A stretch of DNA of 13,370 bases, taken from NCBI GenBank assembly GCA_003538495.1, contig DPSD01000594.1, positions 1 through 13,370 of the forward strand, given 5' to 3'. The notes under the pieces are model-generated. The model saw only the letters and a program-made list of their open reading frames with translations, made no database searches and was not told the DNA's origin. Position 1 is the first letter of the stretch. Every line of letters begins with the position of its first letter. This document shows positions 5,785 to 13,291 of the stretch, piece by piece. The position numbers were made by a program, and so were the translations under genes. This DNA comes from Accumulibacter sp. (lineage in GTDB: Bacteria; Pseudomonadota; Gammaproteobacteria; Burkholderiales; Rhodocyclaceae).

Positions 5785-7478
5785 ACCTGACCATCGCACT
5801 GCCGCCCACCCTCCTCCTGCCGCTGTTGCTGGCCAGCATGGTACTGCTGCCGGCGACCCGTCAGATGGGACTGAGGTGGGCGCCTTGGGCGGCCTTCCCC
5901 GGTTTGCTGTTGGCCATCGCGACGCCTGACGCTTCCCTGGTGGAACTGCCCTGGCTGCTGCTGGGCAGCCGTTTCGCGATCGATGACACCGGGCGCTTGT
6001 TTCTCTTGTTTTCCGCCATGTTGTGGCTGGCGGCCGGCTTCTACGCCCGTGGCTATCTGGCCAGCGACCCGCGCCGACACGTTTTCACGGCCTTCTTCCT
6101 GGTCGGCCTGAGCGGCAATCTGGGGGTATGCCTGGCCCAGGACGCGGCCAGTTTCTATTTCGCCTTTGCGCTGATGACCTTCGCCGCCTATGGCCTGGTG
6201 GTACACGAGCGCCATGCCGAAGCGCAGCGGGCCGGGCGGATCTATCTCATCATGGCCGTGCTGGGGGAAGCAGCGCTGATCGCTGGCCTGCTCCTGCTGG
6301 CAGCTAGTGCGCAAACGCACCTCCTCCCGGAGATGACCCTCTCGGCGGCAGCGGATGCACCCCTGCTTGCCTACGCGCTGTTGTTCGTCGGCTTCGGCGT
6401 AAAAGCCGGCGTACCCTGCTTGCACATGTGGCTGCCGCTGGCCCACCCGGTGGCGCCAACGCCAGCCAGCGCCGTGCTCTCCGGCGCAATGATCAAGGCC
6501 GGGCTGCTCGGCTGGCTGCGTTTCCTGCCGCTCGGTGAAGTGGCCGTGCCGGCGCTGGGAACGCTGATGCTCAGCCTGGGCCTGTTCGCGACCTTCTTCG
6601 GCGTGGCGATCGGGCTGCTACAGCGACAGCCAAAGACACTGCTGGCCTACTCCAGCATCAGTCAGATGGGCTTCATGACGCTCGCCGTCGGTGCTGGTCT
6701 GCTGCTACCAGAGGCCTGGCCTGCGTTGCTCCCGGCGGTCGGTCTCTATGCCCTGCAGCACGGCCTGGCCAAGGGCGCCTTGTTCCTGGGGCTGGGAGTG
6801 GCGCAGCGCTACAGCCGCCAGGGCTGGCTGATCGCCGGGCTCCTCTTGCCCGCTCTGGCCCTGGCCGGCGCGCCGTTCACCAGCGGGGCGCTCGCCAAGA
6901 GCGAATTGAAGACCGCGCTCTCCGGCCTGCCCAGCTTCTGGCCCGAACTGCTGGCCTCGGCATTGCCCCTGGCAGCCGTGGGCACCGGTCTGCTGATGGC
7001 CCGCTTCCTGCTAAAGACGCCGTACGGTAGCCAGCGCGATCAAGGTGATAGCAGCGATCGCGGTGATGACCGCGTCAAGCTCTTGCTACCGTGGCTGGCA
7101 CTGCTCGCGGCAATGCTCGTGCTGACCTGGATGCACGCCGATGCGGGCACCGTGGCGGCTGTTTTTTCCTCGCAGGGGCTGCAGTCGACTGTCTGGCCAG
7201 CCGCTGTGGCCGCGCTCGTGGCCTATACGGCTTGGCGGGCCGACTGGCGCGGCCCGGCGATCCCTCCGGGAGATGTGCTGGTGTGGCTGGAACAGGCGGC
7301 GACCCTGCCCCGGGTACCCGCAGCGCCTCGCCGACAATCGAAAACCGCTCTTGCCACCGCGCTGGTGGCCGTGTCCCGAATCCGCCGCCTGGAAGAAACC
7401 CTGCGCAGCTGGCCTCTAGCCGGGGCCTTGTGGCTTCTTGCGCTTGGCGCCCTGGCGGCGGCTTTGCTGGCGACGTAA
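5772..7478 (+). CDS. Third NuoL/M-like subunit (D3), TM5 glutamate missing
   Basis: The third and longest Proton_antipo_M protein, 568 residues. TM7, TM8 and TM12 charges are present: Lys211 and His218 (GVKAGVPCLHMWLP), Lys242 (AMIKAG), His330 and Lys334 (QHGLAK), Lys376 (GALAKSELK). The TM5 glutamate is not: the segment SFYFAFALMTFAAYGLVV aligns without gaps to SFFVFYELLTLVTYPLVV of D2 and has Ala133 (codon 6168-6170, GCG) at the Glu140 site. Glu166 in the next helix is a possible stand-in. Residues 417-435 form a polar, acidic loop. The C-terminus adds a helix (about 473-489), a long amphipathic stretch (about 500-545) and a last helix (551-567), recalling the lateral helix of NuoL/MrpA. 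The start is TTG at 5772, overlapping D2 by 13 bases; the next in-frame ATG is residue 23. Confidence 0.85.
   Translation: MATLNLTIALPPTLLLPLLLASMVLLPATRQMGLRWAPWAAFPGLLLAIATPDASLVELPWLLLGSRFAIDDTGRLFLLFSAMLWLAAGFYARGYLASDPRRHVFTAFFLVGLSGNLGVCLAQDAASFYFAFALMTFAAYGLVVHERHAEAQRAGRIYLIMAVLGEAALIAGLLLLAASAQTHLLPEMTLSAAADAPLLAYALLFVGFGVKAGVPCLHMWLPLAHPVAPTPASAVLSGAMIKAGLLGWLRFLPLGEVAVPALGTLMLSLGLFATFFGVAIGLLQRQPKTLLAYSSISQMGFMTLAVGAGLLLPEAWPALLPAVGLYALQHGLAKGALFLGLGVAQRYSRQGWLIAGLLLPALALAGAPFTSGALAKSELKTALSGLPSFWPELLASALPLAAVGTGLLMARFLLKTPYGSQRDQGDSSDRGDDRVKLLLPWLALLAAMLVLTWMHADAGTVAAVFSSQGLQSTVWPAAVAALVAYTAWRADWRGPAIPPGDVLVWLEQAATLPRVPAAPRRQSKTALATALVAVSRIRRLEETLRSWPLAGALWLLALGALAAALLAT
7036..7071 (+). 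repeat. Imperfect in-frame 18-base tandem repeat in D3
   Basis: Two adjacent 18-base units (7036-7053 and 7054-7071) agree at 13 of 18 positions, each beginning GCGATC and carrying GGTGAT. The repeat is in frame and encodes part of the acidic loop of D3 (around residues 423-434, with Asp-Gly-Asp repeats). It looks like a small duplication inside a loop tolerant of length change. Confidence 0.5.
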
Positions 7479-7693
7479 TCACAGTCGTGGCGATTCGCCG
7501 GAGCTCATTCGGCTCAGATGCCCGGGTGCATGGTGATGCCGCGACCCGACCGTGGTGCAGGTGCCTTCAACTTGTGGATCCCGTCACGCATTGCACGCAA
7601 GTACACCCTCCGGAAGGAGCGATACGCGTGCATTTCAATCGGCACCCGATTCCCCTTGGCGGTCGATATCGAAGCCTATCAGGAATTGAATGC
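7479..7693. other. Convergent gap between D3 and the stress protein gene
   Basis: The antiporter operon and the minus-strand block converge here. I expected a bidirectional terminator and did not find one: only weak four-base stems (for example GGCG-ATT-CGCC at 7489-7499) and no T-run in either direction. An AAGGAG at 7613-7618 followed by a GTG at 7628 would open a frame of about 40 codons running into the stress protein gene, but its product has no recognisable features. Confidence 0.5.
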
Positions 7694-8581
7694 TCAGCGA
7701 GCCGCAACAAGCGTGTCGCAACGTGCCTCGGCCAGGACATGCTTTGTGACGCTGCCGAGTAAGAGTTCCTCGACCATGCCGACACCGTGTTTGCCGAGAA
7801 CGATCAGATCGGAACCCTCTTCTTCCTGATGCTGGAGGACCGCCGCCGCTGCGTCACCGTGGATAACCAGCGGCTGCCAACTGGCGGCGGGTATCCCGGC
7901 TTCGCGTGCGCTCTGCCGCAAACGCAGGAGCGCTTCGCGATGCACCTTGGCCGCGTAGCGCTTGATCATGTCGGCATCGACACCGGAAATGCGCATCTTG
8001 CCTTCGAAAGGGACGTCGTAGGCATGCAGGAGAATCAGTCTCGCACGCGGGGCGACTGCCTGCGCCAGGCGGATGGCCCGCGTCGACCACGGTGAGAAAT
8101 CCACCGCCACAATGACTCTATGGTACGGCTCGCGGGGCGCCTGCCTGACCAGCAGAATTGGACGCCGCGTAAGGCGCAACAAGCGCTCGGCGGTTGCCCC
8201 GAGTAGCCAGGCGCGCATACAACTGGCGCCGCGAGCGCCGACGATCAACAGCGCTGCGTCGAGCAACTCCGCTTGCATTCCGATGCTCTCGAGCACGGCG
8301 CCTTCAAGCAGATGCTGACCAGCACTGACGCCGAGCGGTTCTCCGACTTCGCTGGCCAGTAGCGACAGAGCCTCGCGCGCCTGCTCGCGCACGCGTCCCT
8401 GAGCGGCCTCGCCGTCGTCGTCGAACAAGCGGCGCAGTTCGTCGAGCGCTCGTCTCTCCAGAACATGCACCAGTTCAAGCCGGGCTCCGGCTTGTCGGGC
8501 GAGCATCGCCGCGCGCTGCGCAGCATGGCGCGACGGTGCCGAGAGATCGGTGGCGACAAGCAGGGTTTGCAGGGTGTTCAT
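7694..8581 (-). CDS. Tandem-domain universal stress protein (UspA family)
   Basis: A cytosolic stress protein of 295 residues made of two Usp domains, about 1-147 and 153-295. Each begins with the usual beta strand and acidic residue (LLVATDLS at 7-14, VIVAVDFSPWS at 157-167). The ATP-binding motif G-x2-G-x9-G-S/T is intact in the second domain (Gly263, Gly266, Gly276, Ser277). The first domain has the same spacing (Gly115, Gly118, Gly128) with Ala at the Ser/Thr position followed by Thr. The start overlaps the stop of the exchanger gene as ATGA, so both are likely made from one transcript. In other bacteria Usp proteins are found beside, or bind to, transporters and tune them by nucleotide; a role on the neighbouring exchanger is inference from linkage. 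Confidence 0.9.
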   Translation of the reverse strand: MNTLQTLLVATDLSAPSRHAAQRAAMLARQAGARLELVHVLERRALDELRRLFDDDGEAAQGRVREQAREALSLLASEVGEPLGVSAGQHLLEGAVLESIGMQAELLDAALLIVGARGASCMRAWLLGATAERLLRLTRRPILLVRQAPREPYHRVIVAVDFSPWSTRAIRLAQAVAPRARLILLHAYDVPFEGKMRISGVDADMIKRYAAKVHREALLRLRQSAREAGIPAASWQPLVIHGDAAAAVLQHQEEEGSDLIVLGKHGVGMVEELLLGSVTKHVLAEARCDTLVAAR

Positions 8582-10236
8582 GAGGTGTCCTCCGAGTGGC
8601 AGAGTGCTTCGATGATCGTCTGGGCAGCATGGTCGGCGGCATCCAGGAAGGGATTGATGACTTTGTTTACACCGGCAAGGCGCAGTGCGCGCGCGTGCAT
8701 TTCATCGCGCACGACGCCGGCAACGCGACCGGCCGGGCGCAACTCCTTGAGGGCGTGCAGCAGCCTGCGGTTGGCCTCCAGGGTGGGCAGTGTGGTAACC
8801 ACCCATTCGGCGGTGGCCAGCGGTAGCGTCTCGAGGAAGGCAGGGTCTTCGCCATCGCCGAAACGTACGGCAAAGCCTTGATGGCGAAGCCGCCGCACCG
8901 CTTCCGGGTCGAAGTCGACGCCCATCGCCAGAACCCCGTTCTGCTTGAGTCGTGCCAGTAGGTGCTCACCGTAGCGCCCCAGGCCGAAGACCAGCACCTG
9001 CGGCGGCGCCTCCGGCCTCCTTTGGCGCTCGACGGCGAGTTCACGGTACGGTCGGCGACGTTCGAAGATGCCAAGCCAGGGACCGAGGCGTTCAAAGAGC
9101 GCTTGCGAATAGAGGATCATGTAGGTCGACAGGGCGATGGTAACGATTCCCACCAGTGTCGTCAGCCCCAGCGCATCGTTGCCGAGATGGCCGAGCGAAA
9201 TGCCCATGGCGACGAAGACGATCGAAAACTCGCTGATCTGCGCAACGGTCAGGCCGGCCATGAAGCCGGTCCGCTTGCGATAACCCATGTAGCCCATGAT
9301 CGCCATGACGATCAGCGGGTTGCCGATAAGCACGAACAACGACAGCACAGCGGCCGGCCACAGTTCGGCGCCGAAGGTGGCGAAATCGAGCTTGGCGCCG
9401 AGATCGATGAAGAAGAACAGCAACAGGAAATCGCGAATGCCGGTCAGTCGTGCGCCGACGGCGTCACGGAAATGCGTCGAGGCAAGCGAAAAGCCAGCCA
9501 GGAACGCGCCGGCCTCCTTGGAGAAACCTGCCCACTCGCCGAGCGCGGCCAGCCCGGTTCCCCACGCGATGGCGAAAATCAGCAGCAGTTCCTGTGAGCG
9601 CGCCATGAGCTGGATGAGCGGCGGCAACAGGTAACGCATCAGCACATACAGCAGGACGGCGGCGGCCAGCATGCGCGCACCGATCGAGCCGGCGACCATC
9701 TGCCAGCTCGCTTCGCTCTCGCCGCCGGTGCGCAGCGCGCTCATGGCCATCATCGCCAGGACCACAGCAATGTCCTGGACGATCAGGAAGCCGACCGCGA
9801 TACGCCCGTGCAGCGAATCGAGCTCTCGTTTGTCTGAAAGCAGTTTAATGATGATGATGGTACTGGAGAAGGTGAGCGCCACTGCAACATGGAGTGCGGT
9901 GAGCCAGTCGCGGCCCATGGCCAGAACCAGCACGAAACCGATGCAGATGGTGAAGGCCAACTGGCCCAGACCGGTGGCCAGCGCTACCGGCCCGATGTTG
10001 CGTACATGCGGCAGATCGAGCTTCAGCCCGACCAGAAAAAGGAGTACGGCGACACCGACTTGCGCCAGGAGGTCGATCTGATCGTGTGCCTGAACCAGTT
10101 CCAGGCCCGCCGGACCGACCGCGATACCGACCACGATGTAAGCGATCAGCACCGGCTGACGCAGGCGCACCGCCAGGGCGCCGACGGCGGCGGCGATCAG
10201 CAGCAGCAGCGCGAGTTCCGCGAAGGGTTCGTACAT
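8578..10236 (-). CDS. CPA2-family cation:proton antiporter with RCK domain (KefB/YbaL-like)
   Basis: An inner-membrane exchanger of 552 residues. Residues 1-385 form the Na_H_Exchanger membrane domain of about 12-13 helices. The ion-site pair is Gln154-Asp155 in FLIVQDIAVVL, the form typical of KefB/KefC-type and YbaL-type CPA2 members. Residues 413-545 form a TrkA-N/RCK domain with the Rossmann motif GLGRYG (418-423) and the acidic residue after the second strand (Asp441), so binding of NAD(H) or a related ligand is expected to gate transport. No C-terminal extension follows, so it is a short YbaL-like form. The ATG at 10236 has no Shine-Dalgarno within 15 bases, but an in-frame TAG lies 30 bases upstream and the N-terminus fits the family. 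The substrate could be K+ or Na+; sequence alone does not decide. Confidence 0.9.
   Translation of the reverse strand: MYEPFAELALLLLIAAAVGALAVRLRQPVLIAYIVVGIAVGPAGLELVQAHDQIDLLAQVGVAVLLFLVGLKLDLPHVRNIGPVALATGLGQLAFTICIGFVLVLAMGRDWLTALHVAVALTFSSTIIIIKLLSDKRELDSLHGRIAVGFLIVQDIAVVLAMMAMSALRTGGESEASWQMVAGSIGARMLAAAVLLYVLMRYLLPPLIQLMARSQELLLIFAIAWGTGLAALGEWAGFSKEAGAFLAGFSLASTHFRDAVGARLTGIRDFLLLFFFIDLGAKLDFATFGAELWPAAVLSLFVLIGNPLIVMAIMGYMGYRKRTGFMAGLTVAQISEFSIVFVAMGISLGHLGNDALGLTTLVGIVTIALSTYMILYSQALFERLGPWLGIFERRRPYRELAVERQRRPEAPPQVLVFGLGRYGEHLLARLKQNGVLAMGVDFDPEAVRRLRHQGFAVRFGDGEDPAFLETLPLATAEWVVTTLPTLEANRRLLHALKELRPAGRVAGVVRDEMHARALRLAGVNKVINPFLDAADHAAQTIIEALCHSEDTS
8589..8593 (-). promoter_or_regulatory. 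Ribosome binding site of the universal stress protein gene
   Basis: Read on the minus strand, GGAGG lies seven bases before the ATG, inside the last codons of the exchanger gene. It fixes ATG 8581 as the start and suggests that the stress protein can be translated more strongly than its upstream partner, which lacks a clear site. Confidence 0.7.
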
Positions 10237-10430
10237 CGTAGGATGTGTGTCGGTCAGTGAACTCTAAACCCCTCCACCGGGCACCTGGTGGCGAGCATAG
10301 GGCTGTGGCAGATCGGTCGCCGACCGGAGTCGCTCACCAGTCCCACGCCACCGGTTCGGTGAGGGCTTCCGGCGCGCGCCGGAAGGATCGGCTGCGCGAT
10401 ACGGAGAGTCAGCGTTGAGGCCATGCGCAT
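10237..10430 (-). promoter_or_regulatory. Hairpin-rich gap between the ATPase and exchanger genes
   Basis: The stretch must hold the end of the ATPase transcript and probably the promoter of the exchanger-Usp pair. Four possible stems lie in it: CCACC/GGTGG (10274-10291), CGGTCG-C-CGACCG (10314-10326), CTCACC/GGTGAG (10333-10363, enclosing CACCG-GTT-CGGTG) and a perfect palindrome listed separately. None is followed by a T-run on the minus strand, so I do not call an intrinsic terminator. No convincing -35/-10 pair is visible. Confidence 0.45.
10366..10385. repeat. Perfect 20-base palindrome
   Basis: CTTCCGGCGCGCGCCGGAAG equals its own reverse complement. It begins 45 bases beyond the stop of the ATPase gene. 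Without a T-tract it is not a standard intrinsic terminator. It could be an operator for a dimeric regulator, a strong RNA hairpin protecting the ATPase transcript 3' end, or a member of a dispersed palindromic repeat family. Confidence 0.75.
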
Positions 10431-13139
10431 TCACATGCTCCGCACCTGCAAACAGCGCAGGATGGCTTTTTCCGCTTCCACGGCGAGGAACTTGCCCGTG
10501 CCAAGAACGAGAATGACCAGCCAGGACGCTGCATCAAGCGGGGCGGTATGGAAGACCTGCTGCAACGGCGGCGCGTAGGTGAACAGTAGCTGAAAAACGA
10601 TCAGGATCACGCTAACCCAGAGCGCGACCGGGTTGCCGGTAACGATGTCGCGCGTGAAAGCCGAGGCCGTAAAGTGGCGCACGTTGAACAGGTACACCAG
10701 TTCGCCAATGACCAGCATGTTAACCGCTGCCGTGCGCGCTGTTTCGATGCTGCTACCGCGTGCCAGTTCCCATTCGAAGACGCTGAAGGTGACCGCGATC
10801 ATCAGCGCGCTGACATAAGCGATGCGTGCCGCCAGCACGCGGGTGATCAGCGCTTCGCTGGGGCGCCTGGGCGGTCGGAGCATGACCCCCGGCTCGGCCG
10901 GTTCGAAGGCCAGAGCCAGTGCCAGGGTCACTGCGGTGATCATGTTTACCCACAGAATCTGGCCGGCAGTCACCGGCAGCGCCAGGCCGAAAAAGACCGC
11001 CAGCAGGATCACGCCCGCTTCGCCGCCATTGGTCGGCAGGATGAACAGCAGCGACTTTTTGACGTTGTCGAAGACCACACGGCCCTCACGCACCGCCTTG
11101 GCAATGGTCGCGAAATTGTCGTCGGTGAGCACCAGGTCGGCCGCTTCACGTGCTGCGTCGGTCCCTTTGTAGCCCATCGCCACCCCGATGTCGGCCGCTT
11201 TCAGTGCCGGTGCGTCGTTCACGCCGTCGCCGGTCATCGCCACCAGTTCGCCGTGAGCCTGCAGCGCCTTGACCAGGCGCAGCTTGTGCTCCGGGCTGGC
11301 GCGGGCGATGACGTCGGTTTCGAGGGCGCGGCGCTGGAGGGCTTCGTCGTCAAGTCCGCCAACCATGTCGCCGGTCAAGGCCCGGTCAGCGTTCAGCCCC
11401 AGTTGCCGGCCGATGGCGGCGGCGGTAACGGCGTGGTCGCCGGTGATCATCTTTACGCGCAGGCCCGCGCGCTGGCATGCGGCAACGGCGGCAATTGCCT
11501 CCTCCCGCGGTGGATCGATCAGACCGACCATGCCCAACAAGCTGAAGCGCGGTGTGATTTCGGTCAGCGATAGTGCTGTGGTGCCGGCAGGCATTTCGCA
11601 GCGTGCCAGCGCCAGGACGCGCTGGCCGGCTCCGGCTGCACAATGCATGCGCGTTTCCCAGGCGGTGCGGTCGAGGGCTTGACCATTGAAATCCTGCACG
11701 CACAGGTCAAGCACGCGTTCCGGCGCACCCTTGAGCAGTACGGTGGCGTGCCCGGCGTGATCGTGATGCAGGGTGGCCATGAAGCGGTGTTCGGATTCGA
11801 ATGGTATTTCGTCGACTCGTGGCGTCGCCGCGATCGTCTGCAGCGGGTCCAGGCCGACCTTGCGGGCGAGGGTCAGCAGCGCACCTTCGGTCGGGTCGCC
11901 AACCAGTTGCCAGCCACCTTTCGCGTCGTGCTTTAGATGAGCGTCGTTGCACAGCAAGGCGCAGCGGGCGAGTCCCTGCAGCGCTTCGTTCGAAGCAGCG
12001 TCTACGGCGATACCTTGGCGGTGGAAGCCGCCCTCCGGTACATAACCGGTGCCGCTCACCTCAAGGGTGTCAGCGGGCAGCATAATGCGCACGGCGGTCA
12101 TCTCGTTCCTGGTCAGCGTGCCGGTCTTGTCCGAGCAGATGACGGTGACCGAACCGAGCGTCTCGACCGCCGGTAGCCGGCGGACGATGGCGTTCTTGCC
12201 CGCCATGACGCGGGTGCCGATGGCTAGCACGATGGTGACGATGGCCGGCAAGCCTTCGGGGATCGCCGCTACCGACAGACCCACCACGGCGAGAAACACC
12301 TCCAGGGTGGTCATCTGGTGAACGAAACGGCCGTACAGGAAAGTGATCAGTCCGACGGCCAGGATGAACAGTGTGATCTGACGGGCGAACTGATCGAGTC
12401 GGCGGGTGAGCGGCGTGGCCAGCGTCTGCACGCCACCGACGAGCAGCCCGATGCGACCGATCTCGGTCGCCTGGCCGGTACCGACGACGACGCCCCGCGC
12501 CTGGCCAAAGCTGACCACTGTCCCGGAATAGGCCAGACAGGAGCGATCCCCGATGGATGCGCTGCTGGCCACCGGTTCGCTGCCTTTGTCAGCGGGCACT
12601 GACTCGCCGGTGAGCGCTGCCTCGTTGACCCGCAGGTTCTTTACTCGCAGCAGCCGCAGGTCAGCCGGCACGCGGGCTCCCGATTCCAGCAGCACGATAT
12701 CGCCCGGCACCAACAGCGCTGCATCGATCTCGTGCCGTTCGCCCTCGCGCATGACCGTGGCGCGGCTGGCGAGCATCGCGCTCACTGCCTCCAGTGCTTT
12801 TTCCGCCTTGCCTTCCTGAATGAAACCGATGGCGGCGTTGACGAGTACGACGCCGACGATCACTCCGGCGTCGACATAGTCTTCGAGCGCGAAGGTGACC
12901 ATGCCGGCGACCAGCAGCACGTAGATCAGGGGGTTGTGGAACTGTAGGGCAAAGCGCAGCCAGGTTCCGCGTCGCTTCCGCGGCGGCAGGCGATTGGCCC
13001 CGTATTTTTCGAGACGCTCGGCGGCGTCTTGCTGGCTCAGGCCGGCTGCGGCAACCACCGACAGGGCGAGCAGGGTCTCGGCGACCGGCAAAGCGTGCCA
13101 GGCGGGCGAGGCGTCGGGTGCTACCTGGGGCGTTGCCAT
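10431..13139 (-). CDS. P2-type (Ca2+/Na+-pump-like) cation-transporting ATPase
   Basis: An inner-membrane P-type ATPase of 902 residues. Order: Cation_ATPase_N (about 13-75), TM1-2, actuator domain with TGES (177-180), TM4 motif PEGLP (294-298), phosphorylation site DKTGT (Asp337), nucleotide-binding KGAPE (470-474), DPPR (542-545), hinge TGDGVND (636-642), and six C-terminal helices. This is the P-IIA layout. Cation-site positions by alignment to SERCA: Glu295, Asn704 and Glu707 in TM5, Asn732 and Thr735 in TM6 and Glu813 in TM8 are kept, but the TM6 aspartate after Thr is Ala736. The ion is therefore uncertain. An 18-residue longer form from 13193 is possible, but ATG 13139 has GAGGGG at 13144-13149 and begins just ahead of the conserved domain. 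It is probably transcribed on its own. Confidence 0.92.
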   Translation of the reverse strand: MATPQVAPDASPAWHALPVAETLLALSVVAAAGLSQQDAAERLEKYGANRLPPRKRRGTWLRFALQFHNPLIYVLLVAGMVTFALEDYVDAGVIVGVVLVNAAIGFIQEGKAEKALEAVSAMLASRATVMREGERHEIDAALLVPGDIVLLESGARVPADLRLLRVKNLRVNEAALTGESVPADKGSEPVASSASIGDRSCLAYSGTVVSFGQARGVVVGTGQATEIGRIGLLVGGVQTLATPLTRRLDQFARQITLFILAVGLITFLYGRFVHQMTTLEVFLAVVGLSVAAIPEGLPAIVTIVLAIGTRVMAGKNAIVRRLPAVETLGSVTVICSDKTGTLTRNEMTAVRIMLPADTLEVSGTGYVPEGGFHRQGIAVDAASNEALQGLARCALLCNDAHLKHDAKGGWQLVGDPTEGALLTLARKVGLDPLQTIAATPRVDEIPFESEHRFMATLHHDHAGHATVLLKGAPERVLDLCVQDFNGQALDRTAWETRMHCAAGAGQRVLALARCEMPAGTTALSLTEITPRFSLLGMVGLIDPPREEAIAAVAACQRAGLRVKMITGDHAVTAAAIGRQLGLNADRALTGDMVGGLDDEALQRRALETDVIARASPEHKLRLVKALQAHGELVAMTGDGVNDAPALKAADIGVAMGYKGTDAAREAADLVLTDDNFATIAKAVREGRVVFDNVKKSLLFILPTNGGEAGVILLAVFFGLALPVTAGQILWVNMITAVTLALALAFEPAEPGVMLRPPRRPSEALITRVLAARIAYVSALMIAVTFSVFEWELARGSSIETARTAAVNMLVIGELVYLFNVRHFTASAFTRDIVTGNPVALWVSVILIVFQLLFTYAPPLQQVFHTAPLDAASWLVILVLGTGKFLAVEAEKAILRCLQVRSM

Positions 13140-13291
13140 AAATCCCCTCAAGCGAATTGCGCTGACTCCTGCGATGCATCGAACGTCATACACGACTCAT
13201 TTGCTGTCCGATTCATGGCCGTGAGTCTTGTGCCCGGGGGAGCCGAGTCGATACGGGAGGACCGCGGCCCGAGCACGGATAGCTTCGTCAA
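13140..13291 (-). promoter_or_regulatory. Leader region of the P-type ATPase gene
   Basis: No gene is seen between the ATPase start and the transposase-like fragment. A TTGACG hexamer (minus strand, about 13285-13290) is a fair -35 box, but the bases 17 further on are GC-rich and do not give a -10. TGTATGAC nearer the gene resembles an extended -10 without a -35 partner. The promoter is probably here but cannot be placed with confidence. Confidence 0.3.
13144..13149 (-). promoter_or_regulatory. Ribosome binding site deciding the ATPase start
   Basis: GAGGGG on the minus strand, four bases before ATG 13139. The alternative upstream ATG at 13193 has no comparable site, so the shorter protein is preferred. 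Confidence 0.65.

Noticed and set aside
4273..7478. DabB-type inorganic carbon transporter
   Set aside because: DAB systems pair one NuoL-like protein with a large DUF2309 protein. No DUF2309 protein is present, and the genes sit within a full Mrp set.
7518..7829. Plus-strand 103-codon frame in the convergent gap
   Set aside because: Its second half is antisense to the universal stress protein gene, and its first half has no recognisable motif or good start.
8962..9597. Plus-strand 211-codon frame opposite the exchanger gene
   Set aside because: Polar antisense shadow of a gene with strong family evidence.
10366..10385. Intrinsic terminator for the ATPase gene
   Set aside because: The stem is strong, but no T-run follows on the minus strand, so it is listed as a palindrome only.
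13140..13193. Longer ATPase start giving 18 more residues
   Set aside because: The shorter start has GAGGGG four bases upstream; the extra residues precede the conserved N-terminal domain and add no known element.
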